A DNA stretch of 64,000 nt from Cichorium intybus (GCA_023525715.1 CM042017.1:80408857-80472856); one strand, 5' to 3'. Positions 10,881 through 27,451 are shown, counted from the first letter of the stretch. Notes: a model not told the origin generated them from the letters alone. Program-made: numbers and translations.

Positions 10881-13800
10881 ATGGAGTTATATCATCCTAA
10901 TGATGCAGGTTTGTAGATTCTTTTGTTTTTGGTTATTATTATTATTGAATCTGTTTAAGTTGATGTTAATTATCTATTTTAGGTAGTTCCATGATTGGTG
11001 AATCATCAGTTCAATCAATGGATTCTGAAAGTGCAAATATGATTCCTAAATTTTTGAATGAAGATGTTGAAAATGAAGATAGCAATTTCACTGGTAATAT
11101 AGCTTTTTTGTATGTATGCATATGTTATTACTTAATTATTGTTAATGTTGTTTTTTGGTTTATTGTAGATTGTCATTGTTACAATTATAATACTGAAGTT
11201 GATGATGTGTATTATCGTGATATAACTGAAGATAATGTACTTGAAAATATGACATATTTGGAAGGTATTTGTTAATTATCTTTGTATATTGTAACATTTT
11301 CCATGTATATGCATGTGTACATGCATATGTATATGCATATGTATATGCATATGTATATGCATATGTATATGCATATACATAGGATGCATATGTATATGCA
11401 TATGAATATTAATATCATATGGTGTTTTTATATTATTTATATGCATATGCATAGACATATATATATATACATATGTGTATGTTTTTCAAATCTGTTTTGA
11501 TGAATATACATATGAATATGTACATTTATCTGTTTTCCTTATATCATTCTTTGTGGAAGTAATATATTGTAACAATTTAATGTTTTTATTTTTTTTTTTA
11601 AATCAGGTAATACAAAAGGAAAGTATACACTTAGTAACATAGAAACAAAAATTGGTGGAAAGTCATATTTTACCCCAATTGTTGATCAATCAGTGGTGCC
11701 TTGTTTTAAAATGGAGTTTGAGACATTGGAAAAAGCTATTGATATGTATACAACTTATGCAAAAAGAGGTGGATTTGATTGCAAATTGGGTTCTACAAAA
11801 AGAGTTAACGGAGTGATAACATACAAATATATGTACTGTAATAGGGAAGGGAAAACATCAAAGCATACATTAGACACATTAAATGGTGATAATGGTGTTC
11901 AAAATCGGAAGACAGTAAGTAAAAGGACAAATTGCGAAGCATTGATTTGTTTTAAGCAAATCGAGCAAAGGGGAAGATTTTTAGTAAGAAAATTCATTGA
12001 TACACATAATCATGAATTGTACACAAATGATACCGTGCACATGTCAAAAGATAAACGAAAGTTGGACTATTATGATCAAAGTGCTTTATACAACTTGGGT
12101 ATAAATAATATCGGTGCAACAAAAACTCATACTATAATGACTGGATTGAAGGGTGGATATGAGAATCAAGGACCTACATATGTGGATTATAAGAACTGGT
12201 CAAGAGATTTATGTTGTTTTATAGGCGATAGTGATGCAAATATGTTGGTGAATTTGATGATGGAGCGTAAAAAATTACACCCGCAATTTTCATTCGAGTA
12301 CATTTGTAAAGATAATCATCTTCTTGGACGTTTTTGGGCTGATGGAATTGCAAAAAGGAATTACATGGAATTTTCTGATGTTATATCATTTGATGCTACT
12401 TTTCGAACAAACAAGTAAGTTATTTGTTATGTTTTCTTTATATTTAATGCATATTTATCTTTCAAGCTTCTTATGTTTCATCTTTTATTGTTTAATTTTT
12501 AACAGATATAACATGATTTTTGTTCCATTCACCGGGATTGACAATCATAAGAAATCTGTGACGTTTGGTGCTGCTTTACTTGGAAATGAGACAGCTGATC
12601 TATACATATGGCTTTTGAAATGTTTTCTTAGTGCATTTGGTAAACAACCAAAGATTGTAGTCACAGACCAAGATGCTGCACTTGCCAAAGCTGTGAAAGC
12701 TGTATTTACAGAATCAATTCATCGTCTTTGTATGTGGCATATTGGAAAAAAGTTAACAGATAAGGTAATTTTAATTATTTTTGTATTTTCTGTAAAAAAA
12801 TATATTAGAACATGCATTTTATGTTATTTGAAAATACAACATTATTTTTGTTAATCTGTGTATTCATAGATATGCATATAGATATAAATATGCATAAGGA
12901 TATCCATACAATATGCATATTTGTATGCATATGGATAAACATATGAGTTGCTATTAGTATTTCTAAATCTGTATATGAATAATATCTTTATGCATAGTTG
13001 TATGCATATTTATATTTAAAAGGTATTTTTTGTTGTTTATTGCAGGTTTGTCCAAATATAATTTTTGGTACTGATTTCAGACAGAGGCTGCAAAATCTAG
13101 TATGGAATCCGTGTATTGATTATGATGTTTTTGAAGAGAAATGGATTCGTCTTATTGAAGAATTTAATCTTGGGGAAAATAAATGGCTTAAAGAGATGTT
13201 TAGAATACGTGATAGATGGATTTCTGCGTTTTTCAAAGGTGTTAATCTTTCAGGATTAATGAGGACAACATCTTTATCAGAAAGCCAAAAAAATTTCTTC
13301 CAGAAATTTTTAAATAAGAAATCAACATTAATGGTATTGGTGATGAAGTTTGATGCTGCTATGGACAAACAAAGAAACAGGCAAGTTACAAATGATTACA
13401 ATTCAGTAGTGGCAAATCTGTCAACTACAGTCAAAGCATTAACTCCTGTATCATTTGAACTGCAAGCATCTAAGCATTACACATTGAATGTTTTCAAAGT
13501 TGTCCAAGATGAAATATATGATTCGGTGTGGACTTGTGCACCTGCTCCTGGTGTTATTATCACAACAAATGGAAATGAAATATGTACTGTGATTGAAAAT
13601 GCGTTTGGTGAAATAACAAAAGGGCGAAGCTCTTTTGTATTTCGGCGAGCAAACAATGACAATTCCATTACAAATAAAAAATTTAAATATCAGGTATGGT
13701 TTATTTGTTTTATATAAATTTTTGTACATATATGCATATGTCTACATCGTAATATTGATATGCATATAGATATGCATATAAGCATTTTTACAGCAATATG

Positions 13801-14711
13801 CATATAAATATGTATATGCATATTTACTGGGACACATAATATTATACATATGTATATGAATATACATATGCATATGCATATAAGCATTTTTAAAGCAAGA
13901 TACATATAAATATGTATATGCATATTTACTGGGATATACATATAAATATGAATATAGTTTATGGAGTATCATATATCTTATTTTATTTTTTTAAATTAGT
14001 TTTGGCTATTTATTTCAGGTAGAAATAAATCAAAAAGAACAAATGTTCATGTGTAGTTGTATGGTCTTCGAGCATTTTGGATTATTATGCAGGCATATAT
14101 TATGCATTTTAAGGTCAAGATTCATTGAAGAAATTCCCGAAAAGTATTTAATAAGAAGATGGCAAAAAGATATTATCAATCCTGAAGATTTGAAAAGAAG
14201 TTATTCATCTGGAGAAAGTTCAAGTGGGTGCGAGAAGAATGTCCAAGAAATATATTCCATGATTGGAGAATGTATAAGCTTGACAGCACATGATCCTGAA
14301 GCAGTTAAATCATTGTCTCTTCTAATTAGAGATATAAGGAATAAGATAGTTGCCAATCCACCAAATAAAGATTTACGATCTAAAAGTCAACAATTAGAGT
14401 CATTGTTTGGCATCAAAAAACCAGATGTAATCGAGGTTTTGAACCCCGAAAATGTAAAAAATAAAGGTTGTGGGTCAAATAAAAGATTGAAGGGACAAAA
14501 GGAGATTGCGATTCAGAATGTTGAAAAGGAGCCAAGATTTTGTAATTTCTGCAAAAAGAAGATTTTACCATCAGAGAAACATGATGCAAGGAATTGTCCT
14601 TTAAAAAATAAGTTGGAAGCAGAAGCGTTGAAGAAAAAGAAGTTGGAAGCAGAAGCGTTGAAGAAAAAAACAGAAAAAGAAGAAACATTGTTACAAAAAA
14701 ATAGCAGTTGA
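10881..14711 (+). CDS. MULE transposase (FAR1-type DNA-binding, MULE DDE, SWIM zinc finger)
   Basis: Seven exons by GT-AG junctions: 10881-10908, 10983-11093, 11169-11264, 11607-12414, 12506-12764, 13046-13693, 14019-14711. Joined they give 2643 bases, 881 codons with the stop, and no internal stop, so the gene looks intact (880 aa). Residues ~110-220 form a FAR1-like C2H2 DNA-binding domain (CKLGSTKR.., CEALICF, DTHNHEL). The MULE catalytic triad is present: D in ISFDATFR (~340), D in VVTDQDAA (~401), E in TSLSESQKN (~513), with the usual RLCMWHI after the second D. A SWIM finger CSCMVFEHFGLLCRH lies at ~660-680, and a Cys/His cluster CNFCKKK..H..C at ~830. The tail is Lys/Glu-rich with a short duplicated LEAEALKKK unit. 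It would bind the element ends and catalyse transposition in the nucleus. Start: ATG at 10881; its codons continue in frame through the first intron. Confidence 0.9.
11290..11475. repeat. ATATGCAT-type repeat in transposase intron 3
   Basis: Array of alternating TATGCATATG and TATATG units (palindromic cores). First of many such patches, all within introns or spacers of the MULE. Confidence 0.8.
12860..13015. repeat. ATATGCAT-type repeat in transposase intron 5
   Basis: About eight scattered TATGCATA or near-copies. Non-coding. Confidence 0.65.
13725..13950. repeat. ATATGCAT-type repeat in transposase intron 6
   Basis: Contains two ~110-bp copies of a unit with 'atataagcattttta' followed by 'tatgcatatttactgggaca'-like sequence, plus many TATGCATA cores. 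Confidence 0.75.
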
Positions 14712-15387
14712 TTTGTTCATTCTTAAATAGATGTTTTTTTTTATTTTTTATAATATTTGAAAATAACAATTGTGTATTTCCATCTGTTAATAAAATAAGT
14801 TTTCACATCATGTTAATCAGAGTATTGTATAATCGCAGGTTTGTCTTATAAATATGCATATATATTTATATATGCATATGCATATAAATATGTAACAGTT
14901 CATGTTAATGTAATTCATTTCTTCTTACTATTAATGAATTAGAACTAAAATTTTTAAGGATTTACGAATTGTTAATAAAATCACAAATTAGTCAAAAATG
15001 TTGTTTGTATATAAATATGCACATACATTCATATGTACATATGCATATGCATATGCATATGCATATGCATATGCATATGCATAAGCATATGCATATGCAT
15101 ATGCATATGTATATACATATGCATATGCATATGTATATTCATATACATATGCATATGCAGTTCATGTTAATTTTGTTCTTACTATTCAGAAATTAGTACT
15201 TAAATTTTTAAGGATTTACAAACTGTTAATAAAATCACAAAGTAGTCATAGTTTAAACATAAACAGCTGTAAAATCCGAAACATGAAAATTTTAAACATA
15301 GATTCAAAAGACAAACAGTTAACAAAAATATGACCCTTCAACCCAATTTTCCTTAATTCCTATACCACTAATGCACTATACACGTGC
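14712..15387. repeat. spacer between transposase and Agenet genes, with ATATGCAT array
   Basis: The two genes converge here. A dense ATATGC array runs 15030-15160, with a smaller patch at 14850-14890. The 25-35 bases after each patch (CAGTTCATGTTAAT.. then TTAAGGATTTAC) are duplicated. Must hold both 3' UTRs; no clear terminator signal can be assigned. Confidence 0.7.
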
Positions 15388-15873
15388 TTAAGTACCACCT
15401 GCTCCACGACTGTTTGAACCACTACCACCATCTCTGCTTGCATATGGCCAACCATAATCCATGATTTTATGGTACCACCATGTTTCATTACTAAAAGGAT
15501 TCCAGGTTTGATGAACCCTAATAAGCGCCTTTGGTAAGGTAAGTTCTTCTTCATTATCAAATTTGACAATGTAATGGCCTCTATTATTTTTTCGTACGAC
15601 CCTGCCTTTCCACCAACCTCCACGTGCATACGCATCTACAATATCTTGCTCAAAAAATTCACTGAACTTATAATGTGGAGGAAACGGATGAACCCTTGAC
15701 AAAGGTACCTGCTCAATCAATTTTTTGTTTTCATTATCATGAAGAGTTTCATATCTAACCTGGCATGACTCTTCATAAATTTCAAGGCATTTAGCTGTGT
15801 AGTAAGAGTTTTCAAAACCAGGATCTACACCCATAACCTCCACTTTTGCACCTTTCTCAACATTGTCTGCCAT
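15388..15873 (-). CDS. tandem Agenet (Tudor-like) domain protein carried by the MULE
   Basis: 161-codon intact frame starting ATG at 15873 (MADNVEKGAKVEVMG). Residues ~7-60 form one Agenet unit (KVEVMG.. GFENSYYTAKCLEI.. CQVRYETL) and ~70-135 a second (EQDIVDAYARGGWWKGRVV.. GHYIVKF). The C-terminus is Gly/Ser-rich. Plant Agenet/Tudor-like pairs read methylated histone or bind other chromatin proteins (for example ADCP1 binds H3K9me2). The start codon follows a CAG acceptor by 6 bases, and an upstream leader exon with a GTATATTTCT donor is at about 16155, so the gene probably has a 5' UTR intron. That leader resembles the one upstream of the Ulp1-like gene, so both are probably expressed from copies of the same promoter. 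It is antisense to the transposase gene and convergent with it. The family is clear; the role in the element is inference. Confidence 0.8.
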   Translation of the reverse strand: MADNVEKGAKVEVMGVDPGFENSYYTAKCLEIYEESCQVRYETLHDNENKKLIEQVPLSRVHPFPPHYKFSEFFEQDIVDAYARGGWWKGRVVRKNNRGHYIVKFDNEEELTLPKALIRVHQTWNPFSNETWWYHKIMDYGWPYASRDGGSGSNSRGAGGT

Positions 15874-16149
15874 TTACTCCTGTAAAAGCATCAAATATTT
15901 AGGAACACTATATTGGAAAAAAAATGTCAATCAGGCCCTACAAAATCTAACCATCAAATAAAACTTTTGTTGTTGTAGTTTTTTTGGAAAATCAAAGATT
16001 TCTGTTAAATTTATTAATACTTAAAAAAATAGAAAGAGATTTTGATGAATCGATTTTGAAGAACATATTCATATGTAAAACAGTTTCCCAAAACCCAAAA
16101 ATTGTAGAATCAAAAATTTGTATGAATGTTTAACATATTTGGTAAATAA

Positions 16150-16565
16150 GAAATATACCTTGATTTTAAGGATTTGTATGAATCGAACAAAGATTTGACA
16201 ATTTATGTAAGAGAAAGTTAAGGTTTATTTGAATTTGTTTCTTTGAAAAATTTGAGAGAATGAAAGATTTTATAGATGAAAAAGTCAAGGCTTCAAAGAA
16301 AAAGTTACCACATCACAAAAAAAGTTATGCTTCAGAGAGAAAAGTGGAAGCATGCACACATGCTAGTTTGACTGATCCATTCACGAGAGAAAAGTGGAAG
16401 CATGCATCTCAAAAAATTTATGGCTTCAGAGAAAAAGTTAAAAGGATCACATGTGCAGCTTTGACCAATCCACTCACCATGTTTTTTATTAAAAAAAACT
16501 CAAAATTATGCATAAAGATACCTTTTAAATATAAATATGCATACACTGACAACATTTTTGACTAA
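16150..16565 (-). promoter_or_regulatory. leader/promoter copy upstream of the Agenet gene, with short internal repeats
   Basis: 16155-16285 matches 24090-24230: 'agaaatatacctnga', 'gaacaa(a/g)gattt', 'tttctttgaaaa(a/t)ttt' and 'gagagaat' occur in the same order and spacing in both. Read on the minus strand each ends in a donor-like AG|GTATATTTCT. Further right, 16320-16480 holds two imperfect copies of a ~85-bp unit (GAGAAAAGTGGAAGCATGCA..). The + strand 101-codon frame across it is probably not a gene. Confidence 0.55.
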
Positions 16566-16569
16566 CTTT

Positions 16570-16690
16570 ACAAATTTGAATATACATTCATATATGCATA
16601 TGCATATGCATATACATGTACACATGCATATGGACATACAGGTAAAACGTTGAATATACATTCATATATGAATATACATTCATAGAATAA
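16570..16690. repeat. ATATGCAT-type repeat
   Basis: TATGCATATGCATATGCATA core with duplicated 'ttgaatatacattcatatat' units, between the Ulp1-like 3' end and the Agenet leader. Confidence 0.7.
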
Positions 16691-17634
16691 CAGATGGCAT
16701 CCAATTAGATTCAATCATAATAATCAAGACTTTCACATCTACCATACATAGTGTCAGTAAAACGTTGGCTGAATATGTAAGTTTACAAGACCAATATAAT
16801 GTTCACATTTTCAAACATAAAATTCAAGACTTTCACATCTCTTTCATCCTATCTTCTCTTCTAAGCCAAGCTTCATATTTGATATGTTCTCTCCTTTCTT
16901 TAGGCAACTTTGAAAATTCATTAGCTTCTTCTATAACCACATATTTGTTGACATTAAAATCACAAAGTAGTATTTTTGCTAAATACTTCTTCCGTAGCTC
17001 CCACAATTCTTTTTGCTGTGCATGAGACTCATATGTTAGATTACAATTGTATTTGGAAGGCTGTCCACCCATGAATGTTTCCATATGTCTCATAACAAAA
17101 ATTGCACAGTTGTTCTCATTAAGATTTGTCTGGCATTTCATCTTCACATATTTGGGTTCTTTTTTCTTCAACTTAGACGCTTTTGGATGTAGAATGTCGA
17201 ACAAATAACGATAGTAAAAAGAAGCCTGCAATAAAGAAATTAAATTTAAATTTTATTATATAAATAAAATGTTATAAATTTAATAAAAATTAATAATTAT
17301 GAAAATCTTACAATTTTTTTTGGTACATCATCATAGAATTCTTCAGGATGGTCCTTCATGTTATCCAAAACTACTATAGATGGAATTGTGGTATCAATAA
17401 CCACTACATAGTAGTGGTTATTTCTAAAGACAGGAAAAAAATACCTGTTCATATATTTGAAAAATTAGGTAATGTGTATAAAGAAAACACTAAGTAATTC
17501 AAAAGGAAAGTACATACCAAATCAATGTATCTTAAATTTCCAGCATCTGTGTTACTGACATATTCATGTAAGTTACTTGTGAACTCTAGATAAAGATCAA
17601 CATTTTCGGCATTTGATTTCAACATTTGCTCGGT

Positions 17635-18556
17635 CTAAATATAAATAAAATGCAAACAAATTTTTTTATTAATGTAAGTATCATACATATAAATAAATAT
17701 GGATATGCATATATTCATGTTCATAAAAATATGCATATATACATATAATTTTTCATTGGTAGAAAACATAGAAAATCATTTGAAATATTACTCTTATTTT
17801 CAGTAGATCTAGATTACTCGCCTTCATCATATTATTTATCTTGAATTCCATAAATATTCGCTAAATATTTTGAAGATAGTAAACAGTGTTTGCTGTCATA
17901 CAGAAACATGATTTTCTACAAACTATGTAGGAAATATCATGAAACTCAAGATAATTGAATATATTAAAGGTGAGCGATCTAAATCTAATACAAATAAGAG
18001 TGATACCTCAATTGACATAAAAGATAAAAAAATAGAAAAATAATATAAATTAAAAGATTAAACTAAGTCACATATTGAAAAGAATAATAAATGAAAAACA
18101 CAAATTAAATACATTGCTGTAGATCAGTTCACAGAAAAGAGACAAAACAGAAAAATAAAAAAATTTATATGCATATACATATTCATATAAGTACACAAGT
18201 TAATATGCATAGACATATGCATATGATTATTCATATGTATATCATATGCATATACATATGCATATACAGATCATATTCCTATATATGAATATGTGACTAT
18301 ACCAGTTAGCAAATATGGATAGACATATGCATATGGATATGCGTATGCATATCATATGTCTATACATATGCGTATACACAAAATATTAATATCCAGGTTT
18401 TAGAAATGCATATGTATATGCATATACATATCATATACATATACAAATGCAAATACAGAAAATATGCATATCAATATTTTAGAAATGCATATGTATATAT
18501 ATGAATATATTGATTACCAAATAATTATATAGATGTATAGATATATGTTTACTTAC
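17635..18556. repeat. Ulp1-like intron 7 with ATATGCAT patches
   Basis: A ~920-bp intron. Patches of TATGCATA and CATATGCATATG cores at 17690-17745 and densely at 18170-18500. No coding signal. Confidence 0.7.
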
Positions 18557-19744
18557 AAATATTCCAATATTAAAGAAAAATCTTGATGGTGAACTTGGTG
18601 CTTTCCATTTTTCTCCATAATTCAATACCATTCCCCAAGCATTAATACAATCTGCTGCCACCCAAGTTTCAGGTATGAAACTCTCCAGAACAGTTCTAGT
18701 TGTAAAGTTTCCATTTTCGGTTTTGAAAATGGGAAACCTGAAAAATTAAATATTCATTAGAAATTTATATTTGTATAATAGTATTTTTCTTATACAGATA
18801 ATCTTACTTTGTATCCCCAAATAGAGCAAATACACGATTCGTCACTTTAATTTCAATTGTTGAGTATTCTTCACCAATTGCAACTGCTCGTTTTTTGTAT
18901 GGTGAGCAGAGGTACGCTGATGCTTTTGTTTGTCTTTTGTGTGGATCTTCAATTGATATAGACAACGGCATTGGATCAATAGCATCACCTTTCTCTTTAG
19001 TATGTTGTTTTTGAACAACAAATGTCGGAAATTCCTAGGATATTCCCAGATCAAAATTAGCAATATCATGATCAATTGTTTTTTTGTTATCGTTGTCACT
19101 ATGTAAATAAGTGTTTTCAATATCTTGTATTACCTGCAACAAGTACGGAGATATTGGTGAAGTTTCTTCAAATTCAATGATTTGCTTTTTAGGTGTTTGA
19201 AAATCAAATTCTGATGCAGGGTCTTTCAATGTTTCTTCAACTTCTTCAACTTCAAAATTCTTTTCAATTTCTTCAATACTCTCTTCAACATTCTTTTCAG
19301 CATTTTGTTCAATATTGTCTTCAACTTTAGGAACATTTCTTTCATCTTTTTCAGCATTGTGCTCAGCTTCTTCAAGTACTTCATCTTCTTCAACATTCTG
19401 AAATTCTTCATCTACTTCAACACCTTCTTTTTCACCTTCTTTTTCTTTTTCTTTTTCTTCATCAACTTTATCTTTTTCTTTTTCTTCATCCACTTCATCT
19501 TGTTTTTCTTCAATGTCTTCTTTTTCAAATGTTTCAACATCACCAGTTTTTTTCTTAACTTCAAATAATTCATCAAATTCCTTTTTGAGATTATTGAATT
19601 CGTTTCTGTTTGGGTGGTTTTCCAAACAGTAACTTAGCATAATTTCTACATCTGTTTTCCATTTGCGTATTCTTGAAATCTTTACGCTAATGCCTTCAAT
19701 TTGTTCTTGTAAATGTTTTGTACATAAAAGAAAGTTATTCATAT

Positions 19745-20930
<1,186 letters not shown>

Positions 20931-22249
20931 ATATACATATTTTTTAATCAGTACAGCAAAGTATGCATATTAATATGGATATACATATATACCTCAATTG
21001 TAGGTTCTAATTTACGCTTTTTTGTTGGGATCTCTTGTTCTTCCAAATTATCTTCTTTTCCTTTCTTCACCTTTGAAAGAAAAAAACATATATTAAAATA
21101 AATTTTAAAATTTGTAAAGATGTATGTATATGAATATAAATATACCTCAACAGTTGGTTCCAATTTATGTTTTTTTGTTGAAGGAATCTCTTCTTCTTCC
21201 AATTTACATTCTCTCACTTTCTTCATCTTTACTGGTTCATAAAATTTTTTTCTTTTCATCTCATCTTTGTTCCAGAAGTTTATTGCTGGAACTTTTTTCA
21301 GATTTGTTTTGTTAGATCCATCATCTGCTGATGTTACTGTTTGAATATAAGCAAGCTGCACCAAAATAAATTTTGTTAATTATTTTCAATAGATTAAAAC
21401 AGTTTAATACATTTAAAAATACTTACAAGTAAAACTGCTACCGGTCCTGCATAAAAACTGTTATCATTTTTTCTTCCAATACTTTTTCGACCCTCTCAAA
21501 GCCTCCAAAACAAAGTTGCACCAGTTGACTTTTGAAATGTCAACTTTTCCAACTAACTTGTTAACAACTTTTGTTAGGCAAATCCCGCTTTTTTGAGATT
21601 TGCAGAGACTATTTGTGAATAAAACAATAAAATTTAATTTGAATAAAATTCCATGATCTCCTGTGCTCATTATCTTCTTTGCAACATCTTTTTTGCTTAG
21701 CTTTTTGAAATCTTTGAATTGTTTCTGGAACTTCTGAATTACTGGATGTGCATCAGGGTGTTCTTCCAAATCTTCTAAATTTACATCTCCTTTTGGAATT
21801 CTCAATAAATCGTATATTAAATCTATACTAATTTTTATGACACCCTCGGATGTTTTAAGCAAAAGTTTTTCATCATCAAAAATATCAACTAGATTATACC
21901 CTAGTTTTGATGGTATAACATCCAGTTTCATATTTAATAGAGAACCAAAACCCATACTTGTTACTGTTTCTTTTTGTTTTTTGTTTAATTTTTCAATTAC
22001 ACTTAAAAACTGTGTTGGTGTTGTCCTTGTATGAATAATGTCATCTGATTTTTTTTCAAGTCTTTGTTTAGTTTCTTCGAAAACAATCTTCTATTTCTTC
22101 GAATCTATTTTTCTTTTTGATATTCTTGTTTTTTTTCTTTTGATATAATAGTTGTCTTTGTTGTTTTGGACCCTACAATATATTTTCAAAACATATATCA
22201 GAATATTTATACATATTCAAATATTTTATAGATTAAATGACTGTTTTTA

Positions 22250-23210
22250 AAAATATCACATTAGGACCAAAATTGTAAATTAATTTTAACCACAAGGACC
22301 ACAAAGAGCACAAGTGAATATGTGTATAGATAATCAAATATATATGCATTTAAATATGCATATGCATATTTATGCATATTTATATGCATATGTTTTAGTC
22401 CCTGTGATCACATATTTTTAAATTAATTAGAGTTTCAGTCCTTGTGATTAAATATTTTTAAAGAAAAAAAAATATTGTAAAAAGGAGAAAAAATGTAAAT
22501 TAATATAAACACAGTGATCACAAATTATAGTTTATAAGATTAGGACTAAAACTGTAAATTAATTTAAACAAGAAGGTCCACAGGACTACAACTGGATATA
22601 TGTACAGATAAAATATATGCATATAAATATGTGTATGCATATTGTATATGCATATGCATATTTATATGCATATGTTTCGGTCCTTGTAATTACATATTTT
22701 TAAAGTAAATTACAGTTTCCGTCCTTGTGCTTACATATTTTTCAAAGTAAAAAAATCTTGTATAAAGGAGAAAAAATGTAAGTTAATGTAAAACACAAGG
22801 ATCAAAACTGTAGTTTACTCTATTTTTAAAGTAAATTAGAGTTTTGGTCCTTCTGATTACATATTTTTAAATTAAAAAAAATATGCATGTTGATACAAAT
22901 TTATTTCAAGTTAATTACAGTTTTGGTCCTTGTGATTTAATCTAAATTTAAAACACAGGGATGAAAACTGTAATTTAAATATTTTTCAATATTTATATGC
23001 ATTATGCATAAGCATGTTGGGAGTACCTGCATGTTGATATACATAGCAATGTCAATACAAAGAATATTTATATGTATATGAATATGCATGTTGTAAAGAT
23101 TGATTTTTGTATTTCATATGCATATCCTATTTTATATATGAATTTATGTATAGACAATCAAATATATGCATATAAATATGCATATTCATATTTATATGTA
23201 TATGTTTTGG
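22250..23210. repeat. Ulp1-like intron 1: repeated 'ggtccttgtgattacatatttt' units with ATATGCAT patches
   Basis: A 'ttttggtccttgtgattaca' + 'tatttttaaa' unit and its flanks occur about six to seven times (for example 22395, 22437, 22675, 22720, 22840, 22920, 23205), partly as complementary 'cacaaggac' copies. TATGCATA patches lie at 22340-22390, 22620-22670, 23070-23095 and 23165-23195. Confidence 0.65.
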
Positions 23211-23415
23211 TCCTTCTGATTATATATTTTTCAAGTGAATTACAGTTTTGGTCCTTACATTCTTGTGTTTTGGGTTCAGAGTCTTCAGTTTCTGGTGTAT
23301 CTTTGTTCTCTTGGCTTTTCTGAGTTTCTTCTTCTTGTGTATTAGAAGTATCATCATCTTCTATTAAGACCGGATCATCTTTATCATTTTTGAACTTCCT
23401 CAAGCTTTTTTTCAT

Positions 23416-24080
23416 AATCCTTTCACTTTTTTTTCTTATAACTTTTTGAAAGAAGTAACTTTATATAACCTGTAACAATCGAAATAACAGTTATTAATAA
23501 ACATGAATCACTTTCGAAAACAATCTAAGACATCTAATTCAACTTCTAATGACCAATTGAAATTCAATGTGTATCCTAACACTAAATCAGAACATGATTA
23601 ACACCATTAACACAACTAATCCATCAATTAAAGAATCAACTTCGAATTTAGATATATCAAATAGTGATCCATTAGGTAAGAGAACACTAACCTTATGATT
23701 TGAAACCATCAACCGAAATTAAGATTTGAAAACACAATTATAAGCTAAAATATCATTTGATTTGATTTTTTAAAACTTCAATTCCTTACTCATAGAGTTT
23801 TGATTTACGAGCTCCAAGAGAACACTGTAAACTAGAATTCAAGAAAAATCACGTGATAATGTTATTAGACTCATGAATTAAACATAGAATCCTAACAAAA
23901 CTTTCATATAAAGCGCAAATTACCATGGAATTGTGGATTTGTGGAGAATGCTAAACCTAGAAGACAAAATTGAAGAAAATGAGTGGAGAGTGCTACCTCC
24001 CCAGGTTTTATTTGATGATTTAAGCATAAAACATACAATATGACTCTAAGTAAGCTTAAATTTCAATCACTTCCAAAAAT
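23416..24080 (-). other. 5' intron/upstream region of the Ulp1-like gene
   Basis: No open frame of note. A leader exon to the right (near 24094, donor GTATATTTCTACG) would be spliced across this region to exon 1 near 23415. Confidence 0.35.
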
Positions 24081-24089
24081 CGTAGAAAT

Positions 24090-24240
24090 ATACCTCGATT
24101 TGAACGATTTTGTGCGAACCGTCTTGATTTCGAACAAGGATTTGAACGATCTATTCGAGAAAAGGTTAGGGTTTCTTTGAAACTTAGGGTTTCTTTGAAA
24201 ATTTTGAGAGAATCGCAGATTTTACGGGAGAGAAAATGGT
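24090..24240 (-). promoter_or_regulatory. leader/promoter copy upstream of the Ulp1-like gene
   Basis: Homologous to 16155-16285 upstream of the Agenet gene (see that entry). Contains a direct repeat 'ttagggtttctttgaaa'. Lies 260 bases from the right end of the MULE. Confidence 0.55.
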
Positions 24241-24496
24241 AGGGTTTTACAGAATCGAATCAAATCTTTGGATTTGAATTGAAATTTCAGACAATGTTCT
24301 TTTCGCAGCTTTTCTTTAGCGTGTCGTATTATCCAACTTATCACGCAGGTGTCCGGTATCCGGATATGTGTTATTTTGAAATGACGCTTTTAACCCTCCG
24401 CCTTACTTCCGGGTTTGGACGCGTTTTTAGTGGGCTGGGGCGTTTTTTAATGGGTTCTCAGGTTCTTAGTATTTTAGGGGTTCCTTCATGATCCAA

Positions 24497-26785
<2,289 letters not shown>

Positions 26786-26981
26786 TCTTATTCCTACCTA
26801 TTTTAATTTCGTCCCAACCGGTTCTAATGTTCGTGTTCGGCTTCTGGTGTATATAGATAATTTTTCTATAGATAAATGTCACATTTTTAACTATACTGAA
26901 TGTCATATTTTGAAAATCGGATCAGACCGATCGGTTAAACCGGTAAAGTTACCGGTCTTTTAGAGATTGATATACTAATTT

Positions 26982-27165
26982 AACGAAAACAGGCATGGGT
27001 TACCAGGGATTATCGATAACATTGATTGTATACATTGGTCGTGGGCTATGTGCCCAAATGCATGGCATTGTCAGTTTATGCTGAAGGGCCACAAAGAGCT
27101 GACGAAAATTTTATAATTGGTGTCGTCGACCGATCTTTGGCTTTTTTCGGAGTTGCGGGGTCAGT
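26982..27165 (+). pseudogene. PIF/Harbinger transposase fragment
   Basis: The + strand reads NENRHGLPGIIDNIDCIHWS then WAMCPNAWHCQF..GHKELT before a stop; a shifted frame continues FFGVAGS. This matches the plant PIF/Harbinger (HARBI1-like) pattern with the first catalytic Asp in the IDCMHW motif. One stop and at least one frameshift, and no flanking domains, so it is a relic. No host function. Confidence 0.7.
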
Positions 27166-27441
27166 TTGACGTTTGTAGTTCGCATGTTTGTTTTGTAATG
27201 TCGTTTGTAGTTTGTCGCTTTTATTTTTAATCTTTTAATTTAATTAAAAAAGTGAGTGGTGGTGGGGGTTTACCATTTCCAATATTTAAAAGGGTGAGGG
27301 ATTAGTGAAAGTTTATTGTGGCGACGCCTACGTAACATGTAAAAAGTGAATGGTTGTGTAGGGTTTTTACCACTTTATTCCTCATGGTCTTATGTATAAT
27401 CTTTTAAGATGTAATCATATGTTGATAAAATTTAATAAAAA
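27166..27441. other. non-coding DNA up to the Helitron end
   Basis: No motif beyond a G-rich 'ggtggtggggg' stretch near 27255. May be the remains of the PIF/Harbinger element. Confidence 0.3.
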
Positions 27442-27451
27442 CTAGTGGGAG

